A stretch of DNA of 48,186 nucleotides, taken from NCBI GenBank assembly GCA_903839085.1, contig CAIMBE010000155.1, positions 1 to 48,186 of the forward strand, read 5' to 3'. Source of the stretch: an uncultured beta proteobacterium. Lineage in GTDB: Bacteria; Pseudomonadota; Gammaproteobacteria; Burkholderiales; Burkholderiaceae_C. The notes beneath the pieces were generated by a model, which searched no databases, was not told the DNA's origin, and worked only from the letters and a program-made list of their open reading frames with translations. Positions within the stretch are counted from its first letter, which is position 1, and every line of letters starts with the position of its first letter. The translations under genes were made by a program, and so were the position numbers. Of this stretch, positions 34,485-43,454 are shown piece by piece.

Positions 34485-37400
34485 ATGCGCCTGAAAACCC
34501 AGTTGACCGCTGCCGTGTCGATGGGCATGGTGCTGGTTCTCATTCTGGCGCTGGCTACTTTGGCGGTGGCGGCCAGGATCAACAAGATTTCCGACGAACA
34601 AGACAGGGTGTTTGCGATACGGGACCGGAATTTCAATTTGCTGGCCCTGACCCATGAGTTCACAGCGCATTCCGAGGCCCGCGCGCAACGCCAGTGGCGA
34701 ACAAACTATGCCGCGTTGCGGCAACTGCTTGACGCGGATGCGGATAGCAGGGCGCCGATCGTTCCCGTACCCGCCGAACTGCTGGCTCAGACACAATCGC
34801 TCGCCGCAATCTTCCAGCAAATGGTCGATGCGAAAGCCGGCGCGGTTGAATTGAGGGAGCGTCAGGTCGATCTGCTGGTGGGACAGTTGATGGCGGCTGT
34901 GCAGAGCGTGAGCGAATCGTCCGACCAGTGGGCCAGAGCGCTTGCCGCCGCCCATCAGCAAACCCAGCGCGAGTATTATCTGTTGGCTGTCAGCGTCCCG
35001 CTGCTGATGCTGCTCATGCTGATTCTGATCGCGGCGCTGCTGATGAGTCGTGTGCTTCGTCCCATGTCCAGGCTTCAGCGGGCGGTTCAGGCCATCGCCC
35101 GGGGTGAGACCGGCATACGCAGCGCGACCGGAACGAACGACGAGTTTGGCGAACTGTCGCGCAACTTCGATGCCATGGCCGTTGATCTGGTCAACACCCT
35201 GCGCACCGAGATCGCCGATCGCGAGCGCGCGCAGGAGGTGCTGCGCGAAAGTGAAGAGCGTTTTCGCCAGATGTTCGAGAACAACGCCTCGGTGCTGCTG
35301 CTGATCGAGCCTGATTCGGGCGCGATCGTGGACGCCAACGCCGCGGCAGCCCGCTTCTATGGTTACGCGATCGAGCGCCTTCGGACCATGCGCATCGACC
35401 AGGTCAACGCGCTGACCCCATCAGAAATCGCGGCAGAACGCGCTCACGCTGTCCACCAGGAGCGCAATTATTTCATCTTTCCCCACCGCCTGGCCTCAGG
35501 CGAGCAGCGCATCGTGGAGGTTCGATCGACGCCCATCATGGTTGGCGCGGGGGTCCTGCTTTTTTCCATCGTCAGCGACGTCACGGAACGCAAGCAGGCC
35601 GAGCAAGCGCTGGCGAGAACCGATCGCCTTTTGCGTGACTCCCAGAGGGCAGCGAATATCGGCAGCTACATCAACGATCTGGACGCCGGGACTTTTGAAT
35701 GCACGTCGACTCTGGACGAAATTTTCGGCATCACCAAAGACTACCCGCATACCAACGAGGGCTGGGTGAATTTCATGCACCCCGATTTCATGCAGATGAT
35801 GCATGACGCGCTTATGGAGTCGATCAACCACAGAAAACCGTTTGATGCCCAATACAAGATCATCCGACCGAGCGACGGCATCGAACGCTGGATGCACGGC
35901 ATGGGACAGATTGGCCATGACGACAAGGGCCGTGCCGTCAGCCTGATTGGCACCGTTCAGGACATCACCGAACGCAAGGCAGCCGAAGAGGCCCAGCGCA
36001 TTGCCGCCACCGCCTTCGAGTCGCAGCAGGGCGTGATCGTCACCGATACGCAGCATGTCATCCTGCGCGTCAACAAGGCCTTCACCCGGATCACCGGTTA
36101 CACGGGCGAAGAAGCGGTCGGCAGGACACCGCGACTGCTCGCCTCGGGTCGCCATGAACCCGCCTTCTATGCCGCGATGTGGGAGAGCATCAAGCGCACC
36201 GGTCAATGGCAGGGCGAGATCTGGAACCGGCGCAAGAATGGCACGGTCTATCCCGAGAGTCTCTACCTCAGTGCCGTCAGGAATGAAGCCGACGTGACAA
36301 CCCACTACGTTGGCACCTTCAGCGACATCACATCAGCCAGGGCGGCCGAGGTGCAGATCGAGAGCCTGGCGTTCTCCGACCTGTTGACCGGGTTGCCCAA
36401 CCGCCGGATGCTGATTGTCCAGTTGCAGCAGGCGATGATCGCGGGTGAGCGCGAGAAGCGTCAGGGCGCGCTGCTGCTGGTCGACCTGGACAATTTCAAG
36501 AACCTCAACGATGCCCTCGGTCATGAACAGGGCGACCTCCTGCTGAGACAGTCCGCCGAGCGCCTGAGCGCCTGCGCCGGCGAGGGCGAAACCGTGGCCC
36601 GCCTGGGCGGCGACGAGTTCGTCGTGCTCTTGAAGCAACTCGACCAGAGCCCGCTGAATGCGGCGATGCACGCCGAAACGGTGGGAAACAGGATCCTCGA
36701 TGCGCTCAGCCAGCCCTATCAGCTCGACGCGTCCGAGATCTCCTGCAGCGCCAGCATTGGCATCTCTCTGTTCGGCGAGCACGAGGACACGATCGAGCCC
36801 TTGAAGCGAGCCGAACTGGCGATGTATGAAGCCAAGGCGCACGGGCGCAACGCGCTGCGCTTCTTCGATCCCCGGATGCAGGCTGTGGTCAACTCGCGCG
36901 TCGCACTGGAATCGCGCCTGCGCGAGGCCATTGCAGCCCGCCAGTTCCTGCTGCATTACCAGCCGCAGGTGACGGACAAGGACCAGATCACGGGCGTCGA
37001 GGCGCTGCTGCGCTGGCCCGATCCCAAACGCGGCATGGTCTCGCCGGCCGAATTCATCCCGCTGGCGGAGGAAACCGGCCTGATCCTGCCGATCGGCAAC
37101 TGGGTGCTGGAGACCGCCTGCAGGCAACTGGCGCTATGGGCCAACCATCCTGCGCTGGCTCAGCTGACCCTGTCCGTGAACGTCAGCATGCGGCAGTTTC
37201 ACCAGAGGGACTTTGTCGACCAGGTCCTATGCACCCTGGAGCGCACCGGTGCCAACCCGAACCGGCTCAAGCTTGAACTGACCGAGAGTCTGCTGGTCAC
37301 CGACGTTGAAGGCGTGATTGAAAAGATGAATGCGCTCAAGGGAAAAGGGGTGACCTTCTCGCTCGACGACTTTGGCACCGGCTATTCGTCGCTGTCTTAC

Positions 37401-37679
37401 CTCAAGCGACTGCCGCTGGACCAGCTCAAGATCGACCAGGGCTTCGTGCGCGACATCCTGATCGACCCCGATGATGCGGCCATCGCCAGGATGGTGACGG
37501 TGCTGGCCGTCAGCATGGGCCTGGGGGTGATCGCCGAGGGGGTGGAGACGCAGGCGCAGCGCGACTTTCTCGACGATCTGGGATGCCATCACTATCAGGG
37601 CTATCTGTTCAGCCGCCCGCTGCCGGCCCAGGAGTTCGAGTCCCTGCATAGGCGGGCTTATGAATCTTTGCCGAAATGA
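34485..37679 (+). CDS. Membrane sensor with HAMP, three PAS, GGDEF and EAL domains
   Basis: 1064 aa. TM1 about 9-31, periplasmic helical region 32-165, TM2 about 167-190, HAMP about 190-245, PAS domains at roughly 258-370, 375-500 and 505-625, GGDEF (about 630-795) and EAL (about 805-1060). The GGDEF signature is intact at 708-712 (ARLGGDEFVV), the EAL motif at 839-841 (GVEALLRW), and DDFGTGYSSL and EGVET are present, so both cyclase and phosphodiesterase activities are possible. The RxxD inhibitory site is absent. The gene starts 3 bp after the binding-protein gene, suggesting that the liganded binding protein acts on the periplasmic region to change cyclic-di-GMP levels. Confidence 0.93.
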   Translation: MRLKTQLTAAVSMGMVLVLILALATLAVAARINKISDEQDRVFAIRDRNFNLLALTHEFTAHSEARAQRQWRTNYAALRQLLDADADSRAPIVPVPAELLAQTQSLAAIFQQMVDAKAGAVELRERQVDLLVGQLMAAVQSVSESSDQWARALAAAHQQTQREYYLLAVSVPLLMLLMLILIAALLMSRVLRPMSRLQRAVQAIARGETGIRSATGTNDEFGELSRNFDAMAVDLVNTLRTEIADRERAQEVLRESEERFRQMFENNASVLLLIEPDSGAIVDANAAAARFYGYAIERLRTMRIDQVNALTPSEIAAERAHAVHQERNYFIFPHRLASGEQRIVEVRSTPIMVGAGVLLFSIVSDVTERKQAEQALARTDRLLRDSQRAANIGSYINDLDAGTFECTSTLDEIFGITKDYPHTNEGWVNFMHPDFMQMMHDALMESINHRKPFDAQYKIIRPSDGIERWMHGMGQIGHDDKGRAVSLIGTVQDITERKAAEEAQRIAATAFESQQGVIVTDTQHVILRVNKAFTRITGYTGEEAVGRTPRLLASGRHEPAFYAAMWESIKRTGQWQGEIWNRRKNGTVYPESLYLSAVRNEADVTTHYVGTFSDITSARAAEVQIESLAFSDLLTGLPNRRMLIVQLQQAMIAGEREKRQGALLLVDLDNFKNLNDALGHEQGDLLLRQSAERLSACAGEGETVARLGGDEFVVLLKQLDQSPLNAAMHAETVGNRILDALSQPYQLDASEISCSASIGISLFGEHEDTIEPLKRAELAMYEAKAHGRNALRFFDPRMQAVVNSRVALESRLREAIAARQFLLHYQPQVTDKDQITGVEALLRWPDPKRGMVSPAEFIPLAEETGLILPIGNWVLETACRQLALWANHPALAQLTLSVNVSMRQFHQRDFVDQVLCTLERTGANPNRLKLELTESLLVTDVEGVIEKMNALKGKGVTFSLDDFGTGYSSLSYLKRLPLDQLKIDQGFVRDILIDPDDAAIARMVTVLAVSMGLGVIAEGVETQAQRDFLDDLGCHHYQGYLFSRPLPAQEFESLHRRAYESLPK

Positions 37680-37765
37680 TGACAGGCCACACCCGGTTCA
37701 GCATGATGGCGGGGTCGGGCGGGTGCTCAGCTCCGAGGCTGTCCCCCGGCCTGCGGCCTCCCCCC
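37673..37765. repeat. Dispersed repeat overlapping the stop of the GGDEF/EAL gene
   Basis: GAAATGATGACAGGCCACAC.. begins at 37673 and includes the TGA stop (37677-37679). It matches the segment at 22106 (19 of 22 identical, then GGCGGG and GCTC-rich patches). It continues with a GC-rich section containing GGCC-TGC-GGCC. The 87 bp between the convergent genes is filled by this element; I see no other terminator. Confidence 0.6.
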
Positions 37766-37766
37766 T

Positions 37767-38300
37767 TTATGCCTCTGCGCTGAGCGCCCCACCCGCCCGA
37801 TGCAGGTCGTCAACCGTGTCGATGTCGGTGACACAGCCCGCATCGTTGACGTCCAATTCAAAAGCGCCGCAATTGCGAGCGACCGCGGCTGCGCCCTGAT
37901 CCCCTTTCAAGTCCAGCAGTGCCTGGCGGCAAGTCGAAGAAAAAGCAACCGGGTGGCCGCGCTGTCCGCGGTACAAGGGAAGCACCACCCTGTGCTGCTG
38001 CAGTGCGAGGGCCACGGCACGCAGGGTGTCGGCCCGGATCAGCGGCAGGTCGGCCGGCAGGATCAGCCAGCCCTTGGCGGACGCGGTGGCGGCCACCGCA
38101 GCGGCGATCGAGTCCCCCATGCCGGGCTGGCCGCTGGCTTCCAGATGCCAGGGCAGGCCGCTGGCGCGGACCGCGTCGAGCGTGTGCTGCAGGACTGTCT
38201 TGGATCCAAGTTGCGCCTGCAGTTTGTGGCCGGCACCGCCCGAGGCGGTAAAGCGCTCGCCACGTCCCGAGGCCAGCACGATGACGGTCGGTCCACTCAA
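37767..38300 (-). CDS. MobA/MocA-like nucleotidyltransferase (Mo cofactor maturation)
   Basis: 177 aa of the NTP-transferase family. It shows the nucleotide-binding start VIVLASGRGERFTASGGAGHK, ILPADLPLI and YRGQRGHPVAF, as in MocA, which makes the cytosine dinucleotide form of the molybdenum cofactor used by xanthine-oxidase-type enzymes. It overlaps xdhC by 4 bp, and the hcrCAB genes of such an enzyme lie upstream on the same strand. So cofactor supply to 4-hydroxybenzoyl-CoA reductase is the natural inference. MobA (GMP form) cannot be fully excluded, but context favours MocA. Confidence 0.82.
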   Translation of the reverse strand: MSGPTVIVLASGRGERFTASGGAGHKLQAQLGSKTVLQHTLDAVRASGLPWHLEASGQPGMGDSIAAAVAATASAKGWLILPADLPLIRADTLRAVALALQQHRVVLPLYRGQRGHPVAFSSTCRQALLDLKGDQGAAAVARNCGAFELDVNDAGCVTDIDTVDDLHRAGGALSAEA

Positions 38301-39304
38301 TTGGGTCCAGCCCCTGGCACGCCGGAGGGCGCAGCGCCCAGCTGCCTTCGAACCTGAATCATCTCGGCCACGATGGTGACCGCAATTTCGGCCGGCGTCC
38401 TGGCGCCCAGCGCCAGCCCGACCGGCCCATGCAGGCGCTCGAGTTGCTCGGCCGTCAGATCGAAATGCTCGGCCAGCCGCTGCTTGCGCGCGATCTGGTT
38501 GCGGCGCGAACCGAGCGCGCCAACATAGTAGGCCTGCGACTGCAGGGCTTCGAGCAAGGCCATGTCGTCAAGCTTGGGGTCGTGCGTGAGGGCCACGATG
38601 GCGGTATGCGCATCGGGCTGCATTTCGCGCACCACGTCGTCGGGCATGCCCTCGACGCGCCGGATGCCCGGCACGGCGCTGCTCAGCGTGGCACCGTACT
38701 CTTCACGCGGATCGCAGACCAGCACCTCGAAGTCGAGCATCAAGGCGATGCGCGCCACCGCCTGCGACAACTGGCCGGCGCCGATCAGCAGCAGGCGCCA
38801 CTTCGGGCCGAAGACGGTGGTCAGCGTGAGACCGTCAAACTGCATCGCCTGCGCACGCTCGGCGCTGCGCAGCTGCACCGCGCCGGTCTCGAGCGTCACG
38901 GTTCGCGCCACCAGCTGCTGGGCCGCCGTGCGCGCCAGCAGTTCCACCACCCAGCCGACATCGAGCAAGGGCTCCTGCAGCAGCCGCAGGGTGCCGCCGC
39001 AGGGCAGGCCAAAACGCGCTGCCTCCTCCTGGCTGACGCCGTAGGTGATCAGGCAGGGCCGGGCGGCGCCTGTGCTCAGTCCCGGGGCCTTGAGCGCAGC
39101 CTGCGTGCGCGCGATCAGGTCGTCCTCGACGCAACCGCCCGACACCGAGCCACTGAGCAGGCCGTCATCCCGGATCGCCAGCAGCGCGCCGGGCGGCCGC
39201 GGTGCGCTGCCCCAGGTCTGGACCACCGTCACCAGCGCCACGGCATGACCGGCACGATGCCATGCCAGTGCGTCGTGCAGAACCCTGAGATCCAGACTTT
39301 CCAT
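38297..39304 (-). CDS. XdhC/CoxI-family molybdenum cofactor insertion protein
   Basis: 335 aa. The N-terminal XdhC part has VTVVQTWGSAPRPPGALLAI and GSVSGGCVEDDLI; the C-terminal Rossmann part has LLIGAGQLSQAVARIALML, DPREEYG, ALTHDPKLDDMALLEAL, YVGALGSRRNQI and ALGARTPAEIAVTIVAEM. XdhC proteins bind the molybdenum cofactor and load it, often after sulphuration, into xanthine-dehydrogenase-family enzymes. The likely client is the HcrA subunit encoded upstream. It starts 6 bp after the GNAT gene and overlaps the MocA-like gene. Confidence 0.92.
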   Translation of the reverse strand: MESLDLRVLHDALAWHRAGHAVALVTVVQTWGSAPRPPGALLAIRDDGLLSGSVSGGCVEDDLIARTQAALKAPGLSTGAARPCLITYGVSQEEAARFGLPCGGTLRLLQEPLLDVGWVVELLARTAAQQLVARTVTLETGAVQLRSAERAQAMQFDGLTLTTVFGPKWRLLLIGAGQLSQAVARIALMLDFEVLVCDPREEYGATLSSAVPGIRRVEGMPDDVVREMQPDAHTAIVALTHDPKLDDMALLEALQSQAYYVGALGSRRNQIARKQRLAEHFDLTAEQLERLHGPVGLALGARTPAEIAVTIVAEMIQVRRQLGAAPSGVPGAGPN

Positions 39305-39310
39305 CGAGGC

Positions 39311-40321
39311 TCAGATCGGCCGCGTGAAGGCGAGCCGCTGTGAAGGCTTGAAGCCGGCGTCAAACAGAAAACCAAGCAGCGCCTGATCACGCGGCGCGGT
39401 GCTGGTTTCGACCCGCTCGACGCGCAAGGCGCCCAGGTTGGCAAACAACTGCGACAGCAGGGCCCGGCCGATGCCCCGGTGCGCGTACTCCGGATCGACG
39501 CCGATGGTGTCCATCACGGCGGCCGGCGCGGCGCGTCCGAAGTCACCGGTATCGGCGCGCGCCATCAGGTAGCCGACGATGGCACCATCGAGCCGCGCCG
39601 TCATGGAGACGCGGATCGCGGAATCATTGAGCGCCTCGGCCAGCTTGCCCCGGATGTAGGCGCTGCGGTCGCGCCCGGTGATGGCGCGGTCGATGCGCAC
39701 GATCTCCTGCAGATCCTCGGGCTTCATGGAGCGCACGTCGGCGCTGTCACGCGCGAGCTTCTCGAAATCGTTGTCGCCCGGCGCGCCGTAATCGATCTCG
39801 TGGCCCGGACCCGAGCCCTCGGGCGCGCCCACCGCCTCGTCGCGCCCGGCGTGGTAGGCGCCGCCCTCGACCAGGCACTCGAGCCAGCGATCGGGCGCCA
39901 GCGCAAAACCCATGCTGTCGAACCAGCGCAGCATGTCGTGATCGTTCCAGGCCGCCGAGGTGTGCAGTTCGGTCAGCCCGTGCTTCCTCGCCTGGGTCAT
40001 CAGCGCCTGCAGCAACTGCGAGCCCACGCCCAGACCGCGCGCCGCGCGCTCGACGCCGACGATCTCGAGCCTGAGGCCCGGATGCGGCCGGCCAAACTCG
40101 CCGACCAGCGCCCTTGCCAGCACGTAGCCCACCAGCTTGCCCGCGTCGATGGCCGCAAACTGGACATGCAGCGCGGGCTCGCGCAGGGCCGCCGCCAGGC
40201 GCCGCTCGATGTAGTCGCGCCGTGAGCGCCCCTCGATCTCTGAATCAATCGCGACGACCGCGCTCAGGTCTTCCCTGGCCAGCGCGCGAACCGCGATGTT
40301 TCGTTGGGCAACAGCTTGCAT
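39311..40321 (-). CDS. Tandem GNAT-domain acetyltransferase
   Basis: 336 aa with two GNAT domains in one chain. Domain 1 is about residues 7-150, with acetyl-CoA-binding ARGLGVGSQLL; domain 2 is about 195-334, with YAHRGIGRALL. The joining segment (about 155-190) is Gly/Glu-rich. The two halves share patterns (RDYIERRLAAAL versus SAYIRGKLAEAL; LVGYVLARALVGEFGR versus IVGYLMARADTGDFGR), so an internal duplication is evident. Substrates are unknown. Its place in a Mo-enzyme/NO-stress gene row does not reveal its role. Confidence 0.88.
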   Translation of the reverse strand: MQAVAQRNIAVRALAREDLSAVVAIDSEIEGRSRRDYIERRLAAALREPALHVQFAAIDAGKLVGYVLARALVGEFGRPHPGLRLEIVGVERAARGLGVGSQLLQALMTQARKHGLTELHTSAAWNDHDMLRWFDSMGFALAPDRWLECLVEGGAYHAGRDEAVGAPEGSGPGHEIDYGAPGDNDFEKLARDSADVRSMKPEDLQEIVRIDRAITGRDRSAYIRGKLAEALNDSAIRVSMTARLDGAIVGYLMARADTGDFGRAAPAAVMDTIGVDPEYAHRGIGRALLSQLFANLGALRVERVETSTAPRDQALLGFLFDAGFKPSQRLAFTRPI

Positions 40322-40348
40322 GGAGTGATTCCTTCGGGCTACAAATAA

Positions 40349-40843
40349 TCAGCTGGCGGCGTAATCGAAAGCGAGTTGACGGTCGGTTTCCTCATCGAGC
40401 AGGTCATCGAGCATCGGCAGCAAGGCCATCTCTTCCTTCTGGATGTGCGACACCTGGCGCTCCACCAGTTCCAGAACGCAGGCCCTGAGCGTGTCCCAGC
40501 CGCTCGCGTCCAGCCGGCTCGCGACCGCCTCGCCAGCCAGCGGCACCAGTTCCTCGGCGACCGCGCGAATCGCTTCGTGTTCCTCGCTGAGCAGCATCGC
40601 GATGCCGACGTCGCCGGCCTCGCGCAGGCGCGGGAAAAGCTCGCGCTCTTCAAACCCGAAATGCCGATCGACATCCTGCTGCAGGTGCTGCGAGAGCGCC
40701 GCGATCAGTCGGAGAAATTCGGGGTCACGAGCGCCGTGCGTCCGCGCGGACCGCACAAAAGCCTGCTCGGCACGCGCCAGCAGTTGCAGATTGGCCCGGT
40801 GGTCATCGTGCAATGCGCGGCTGGTTTGTCTTGAAAAGTTCAT
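40349..40843 (-). CDS. Hemerythrin HHE-domain protein
   Basis: 164-aa, all-helical protein. Fe-binding His and acidic residues of the hemerythrin fold are in HDDHRANL, HLQQDVDRHFGFEERELFP, SEEHEAIRAVAEEL and HIQKEEMALLPML. Bacterial di-iron proteins of this kind bind oxygen or NO, or repair iron centres after nitrosative stress (YtfE, DnrN and NorA are relatives). I begin at ATG 40843; an in-frame TTG at 40852 would add three residues. It follows the membrane-protein gene by 50 bp. A role in NO defence is inferred from the family and from the nirS region nearby. Confidence 0.88.
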   Translation of the reverse strand: MNFSRQTSRALHDDHRANLQLLARAEQAFVRSARTHGARDPEFLRLIAALSQHLQQDVDRHFGFEERELFPRLREAGDVGIAMLLSEEHEAIRAVAEELVPLAGEAVASRLDASGWDTLRACVLELVERQVSHIQKEEMALLPMLDDLLDEETDRQLAFDYAAS

Positions 40844-40893
40844 GGCAGGCAATAATGGTATCAGAATACCGAATTAGTCGGCAGGTGGCAATT

Positions 40894-42201
40894 CTAAGCC
40901 GGTTTGGAACGCTCGAGCGCGTCTTTTTTCGACAGCGTCTGCGTCATGCGCCGCCACGCCTTGCCAAAGAAAACCAGGTAGGCAGCGGCACCCAGCGCGC
41001 CGACCGCGGCACCCCCGCGCAACAGCCAGACGCTGTCAAGGCAGACACCGCCGAGCAGCGCAAGGAACGCCGCGCAGTGGCTGTAGAGATGGACGTCGAG
41101 CGCGCGCTGCGCCGTCATATGGGACGGCGTCGGCGGTCGGCGCATGCCGGCACCGGCGTGCATGGCGGCCAGAAAGGGCACGATGCGCGACAGCATGCCC
41201 AGCAGCAGGGTCAAGAGGCCTCCGACCAGCAGCAGCCCGAACAGGACCGGGGCGCGTCGGATCGGCCACCCGAATTCGGACAGAAGCGCCAGCGCCAGGC
41301 TGGCGATCAGGCAGCCCCAGCCGATGCGCACCAGCACAAAGGAGGAACCGAGCCCGCGCCGCATGCCGCTGCGCAGCGAGCGCTCCATCAGCGCCACATG
41401 CATCAGCCAGGCCAGGCCCAGCGCTGCCAGCGCCCCGCCCAATAGCCATGCCGGCAGCCAGCCAAGCCAGACCGCCAGGGCCAGCAGCAGCGCCGCCAGC
41501 GCCAGGCCAAGGGAAAGGTGGGACCAGGCCGGCGCCGGGTTATCGGACAGCGCGAACATCGGCACCAGAATGTAGGAGAAGCCCATGACCAGCAAGCCCA
41601 TGAAACCATAGCCGGCAAAAGTGATGTGCACACCGACGGCGGCGATGCGCTCAAGCAGGAAGAAGCCGCTGTAGGCACCGGCCAGGGACAGCCCGCTGCC
41701 CAGCAGCAGCAGCAAGGACAGGCCGGCGCCCCAGCCGTGCAGCACGACCAGGCGCATCCCCCTGGCGCCGCGCAGATTGCGCGCCAGCAGGAACAGGTAA
41801 AGCAGCAGCGCCGCCGCCAGCGCCAGCGCACCCCAGCCCAGCGGCGCCGGCAACTCGGCCCCCATGCCCGAGGTCGCGACCAGCACGCCCAGCGTGTAGA
41901 GACCCCAGATCAGCTCATACGGCCAGCGCGCCGCGGTAACCGACTGCCGTGTCGCCACCGGCAACAGTTGCAGGCTGGCGCCGATGGCGGTCATGAGCAG
42001 AACGCCCAGCGTGAACAGATGCAGGGCCGCCAGCGCCGGGCCCAGCCCGCCGGCAAAATCGGGCAGGGAGGGCGCCGCCAGAAGCAGCACCAACCAGCCG
42101 AGCAGATGAAACAGCAGCGCCGCGGCAAAGAAGCGAAACACAATCGAAGGCGCCAGCAAACGCCCCGCGGCACCACCCAGAAAGGTGTTGGCCGAGGCCA
42201 T
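40894..42201 (-). CDS. Polytopic membrane protein, NnrS-like or haem-copper-like
   Basis: 435 aa with about 12 predicted helices. Repeated motifs around His resemble the haem-bearing helices of NnrS and oxidase-like proteins: ALHLFTLGVLLMTAIGASLQLLPV, VGVHITFAGYGFMGLLVMGFSYILVPMF, LMHVALMER and RIVPFLAAMHAG. NnrS proteins are haem-copper membrane proteins that protect against NO. I cannot separate NnrS proper from the wider group of NorB/CcoN-like single proteins by eye. The start overlaps the DUF2249 stop by one base (TGATG), so translation is coupled. Confidence 0.6.
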   Translation of the reverse strand: MASANTFLGGAAGRLLAPSIVFRFFAAALLFHLLGWLVLLLAAPSLPDFAGGLGPALAALHLFTLGVLLMTAIGASLQLLPVATRQSVTAARWPYELIWGLYTLGVLVATSGMGAELPAPLGWGALALAAALLLYLFLLARNLRGARGMRLVVLHGWGAGLSLLLLLGSGLSLAGAYSGFFLLERIAAVGVHITFAGYGFMGLLVMGFSYILVPMFALSDNPAPAWSHLSLGLALAALLLALAVWLGWLPAWLLGGALAALGLAWLMHVALMERSLRSGMRRGLGSSFVLVRIGWGCLIASLALALLSEFGWPIRRAPVLFGLLLVGGLLTLLLGMLSRIVPFLAAMHAGAGMRRPPTPSHMTAQRALDVHLYSHCAAFLALLGGVCLDSVWLLRGGAAVGALGAAAYLVFFGKAWRRMTQTLSKKDALERSKPA

Positions 42202-42473
42202 CAGGGAGCCCTGCTCAGGCGCAGGCGAAACTCGCCGTCGGCGCCGTCGATGCGCTCGGCCAGCCAGCCGCGCTCGGCGAGTTCGGCGTACAGCGGGACC
42301 GGTTCGCGATCGTGGTGCACGATCACCGGCACCGGCTGCCCGCCGATCGATTCGATCAGCCTGATGATCGCCACAAACGGCCCCGGCGGCGCCATGCCGC
42401 GGACCTCGAGGTGCAGGCCGTCGGCCTCGCTCCAGTGCTCGCCGGCACCGTGTGGCGCCGCGACGGTGCCCAT
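42201..42473 (-). CDS. DUF2249 (TusA-like fold) protein
   Basis: 90 aa. The core HLEVRGMAPPGPFVAIIRLIESI and VIVHHDREPVPLYAELAERGW is typical of DUF2249, small proteins of SirA/TusA-like fold often found near nitrate, nitrite and NO genes. They may bind a metal or haem partner; the function is unproven. I start at ATG 42473, 2 bp after the hcrB stop; a GTG at 42479 is possible and would overlap hcrB. It sits tightly between hcrB and the membrane-protein gene. Confidence 0.8.
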   Translation of the reverse strand: MGTVAAPHGAGEHWSEADGLHLEVRGMAPPGPFVAIIRLIESIGGQPVPVIVHHDREPVPLYAELAERGWLAERIDGADGEFRLRLSRAP

Positions 42474-42475
42474 GC

Positions 42476-43453
42476 TCACTGCGCGGTCAGTTCGGCCAGC
42501 AGGCGCTGCGTCAGCACCGACGCAACCTGACGCCGGTAGTTGGATGCGGTCACGGTGCTGCGCATCGGACTGACCTGCTTTTGCACCAGCTTGCCCAGCG
42601 CCGCCAGAACCTCGGCGCCCACTGCCTTCTGGCAGAGCGCCTCGGTGCCCTGCAGCAAGATGGGCTGCGAGTTGGAGCCGGTCAGCGCGACGCGCAATTC
42701 TGTCAGCAGACCCTGCGTCAGCCGCACGCGCATTGCCACGCCGGCCAGCGGAAAGTCAACCGCGCCGCGCACTCGCGCCTTGCGGTAGCCACAGCGCATG
42801 CCCTCGGGCTGCGCCGGAATGCGCACCCCGGTGACCAGTTCACCGGGCAGCAGCTTGAGCGGTCTGGCGCCATCGTCCTGGTAGAACTCGTGCAGCGCCA
42901 CGCTGCGTGACCCCTCCTGGCGCCGGATGTCGACGCTGGCATCCAGGGCGATCAGGGCCGGCGCCAGATCACCGCTCCAGGCGGCGTGGCAGCGCGCGCC
43001 CTGCGGTGCCACATGGCAGACCTCGCCCAGGTGTTTCAGGCAGTAGTTGTTGGACTGGCGCCACCACTCGCTCTGGTTGTAAAAAACACAGCGCGTGTCC
43101 AGGCACAGGTTGCCGCCCAGCGTCGCCACCGAGCGGTGGCTTGGCCCCGCGACGGCGGCGGCGGCCTGGGCCAGCACCGGCAGTCCGGACCCGATGTCCG
43201 CGTCGCCGGCGATCCGGCTCAGGGTGACACCGGCGCCAATCAGCCAGCCCTGCCCCTGGCGCTCAAGGCGGCGCAGTTCGGCGATGCCGCCGAGGTCGAT
43301 CAACTGCTCGGGCGCGCCAATGCCGCGGCGCAGATTGGGCATCAGATCGGTGCCCCCGGCGATCACGCGCGCGCGCGGCTCGGCAGCCAGCATTTCCACA
43401 GCATCTGCCACCGACCCTGGCGAGCGCAGGACAAAAGGAGTCATTGCATCCAC
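42476..43453 (-). CDS. hcrB: 4-Hydroxybenzoyl-CoA reductase, beta (FAD, extra 4Fe-4S) subunit
   Basis: 325 aa, medium subunit of the xanthine-oxidase family. The FAD-binding part is VIAGGTDLMPNLRRGIG and ATLGGNLCLDTRCVFYNQSE. What distinguishes 4-hydroxybenzoyl-CoA reductase is an insertion carrying an additional [4Fe-4S] cluster: Cys122, Cys138, Cys146 and Cys155 here, the same spacing I recall for Thauera HcrB, with NQSEWWRQSNNYC conserved. This cluster is tied to the inverted electron flow of the enzyme, from ferredoxin to the aromatic ring. I use GTG 43453, as it gives the family-like N-terminus; ATG 43444 is the alternative. It begins 1 bp after the hcrA stop. Confidence 0.93.
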   Translation of the reverse strand: MDAMTPFVLRSPGSVADAVEMLAAEPRARVIAGGTDLMPNLRRGIGAPEQLIDLGGIAELRRLERQGQGWLIGAGVTLSRIAGDADIGSGLPVLAQAAAAVAGPSHRSVATLGGNLCLDTRCVFYNQSEWWRQSNNYCLKHLGEVCHVAPQGARCHAAWSGDLAPALIALDASVDIRRQEGSRSVALHEFYQDDGARPLKLLPGELVTGVRIPAQPEGMRCGYRKARVRGAVDFPLAGVAMRVRLTQGLLTELRVALTGSNSQPILLQGTEALCQKAVGAEVLAALGKLVQKQVSPMRSTVTASNYRRQVASVLTQRLLAELTAQ

Positions 43454-43454
43454 G

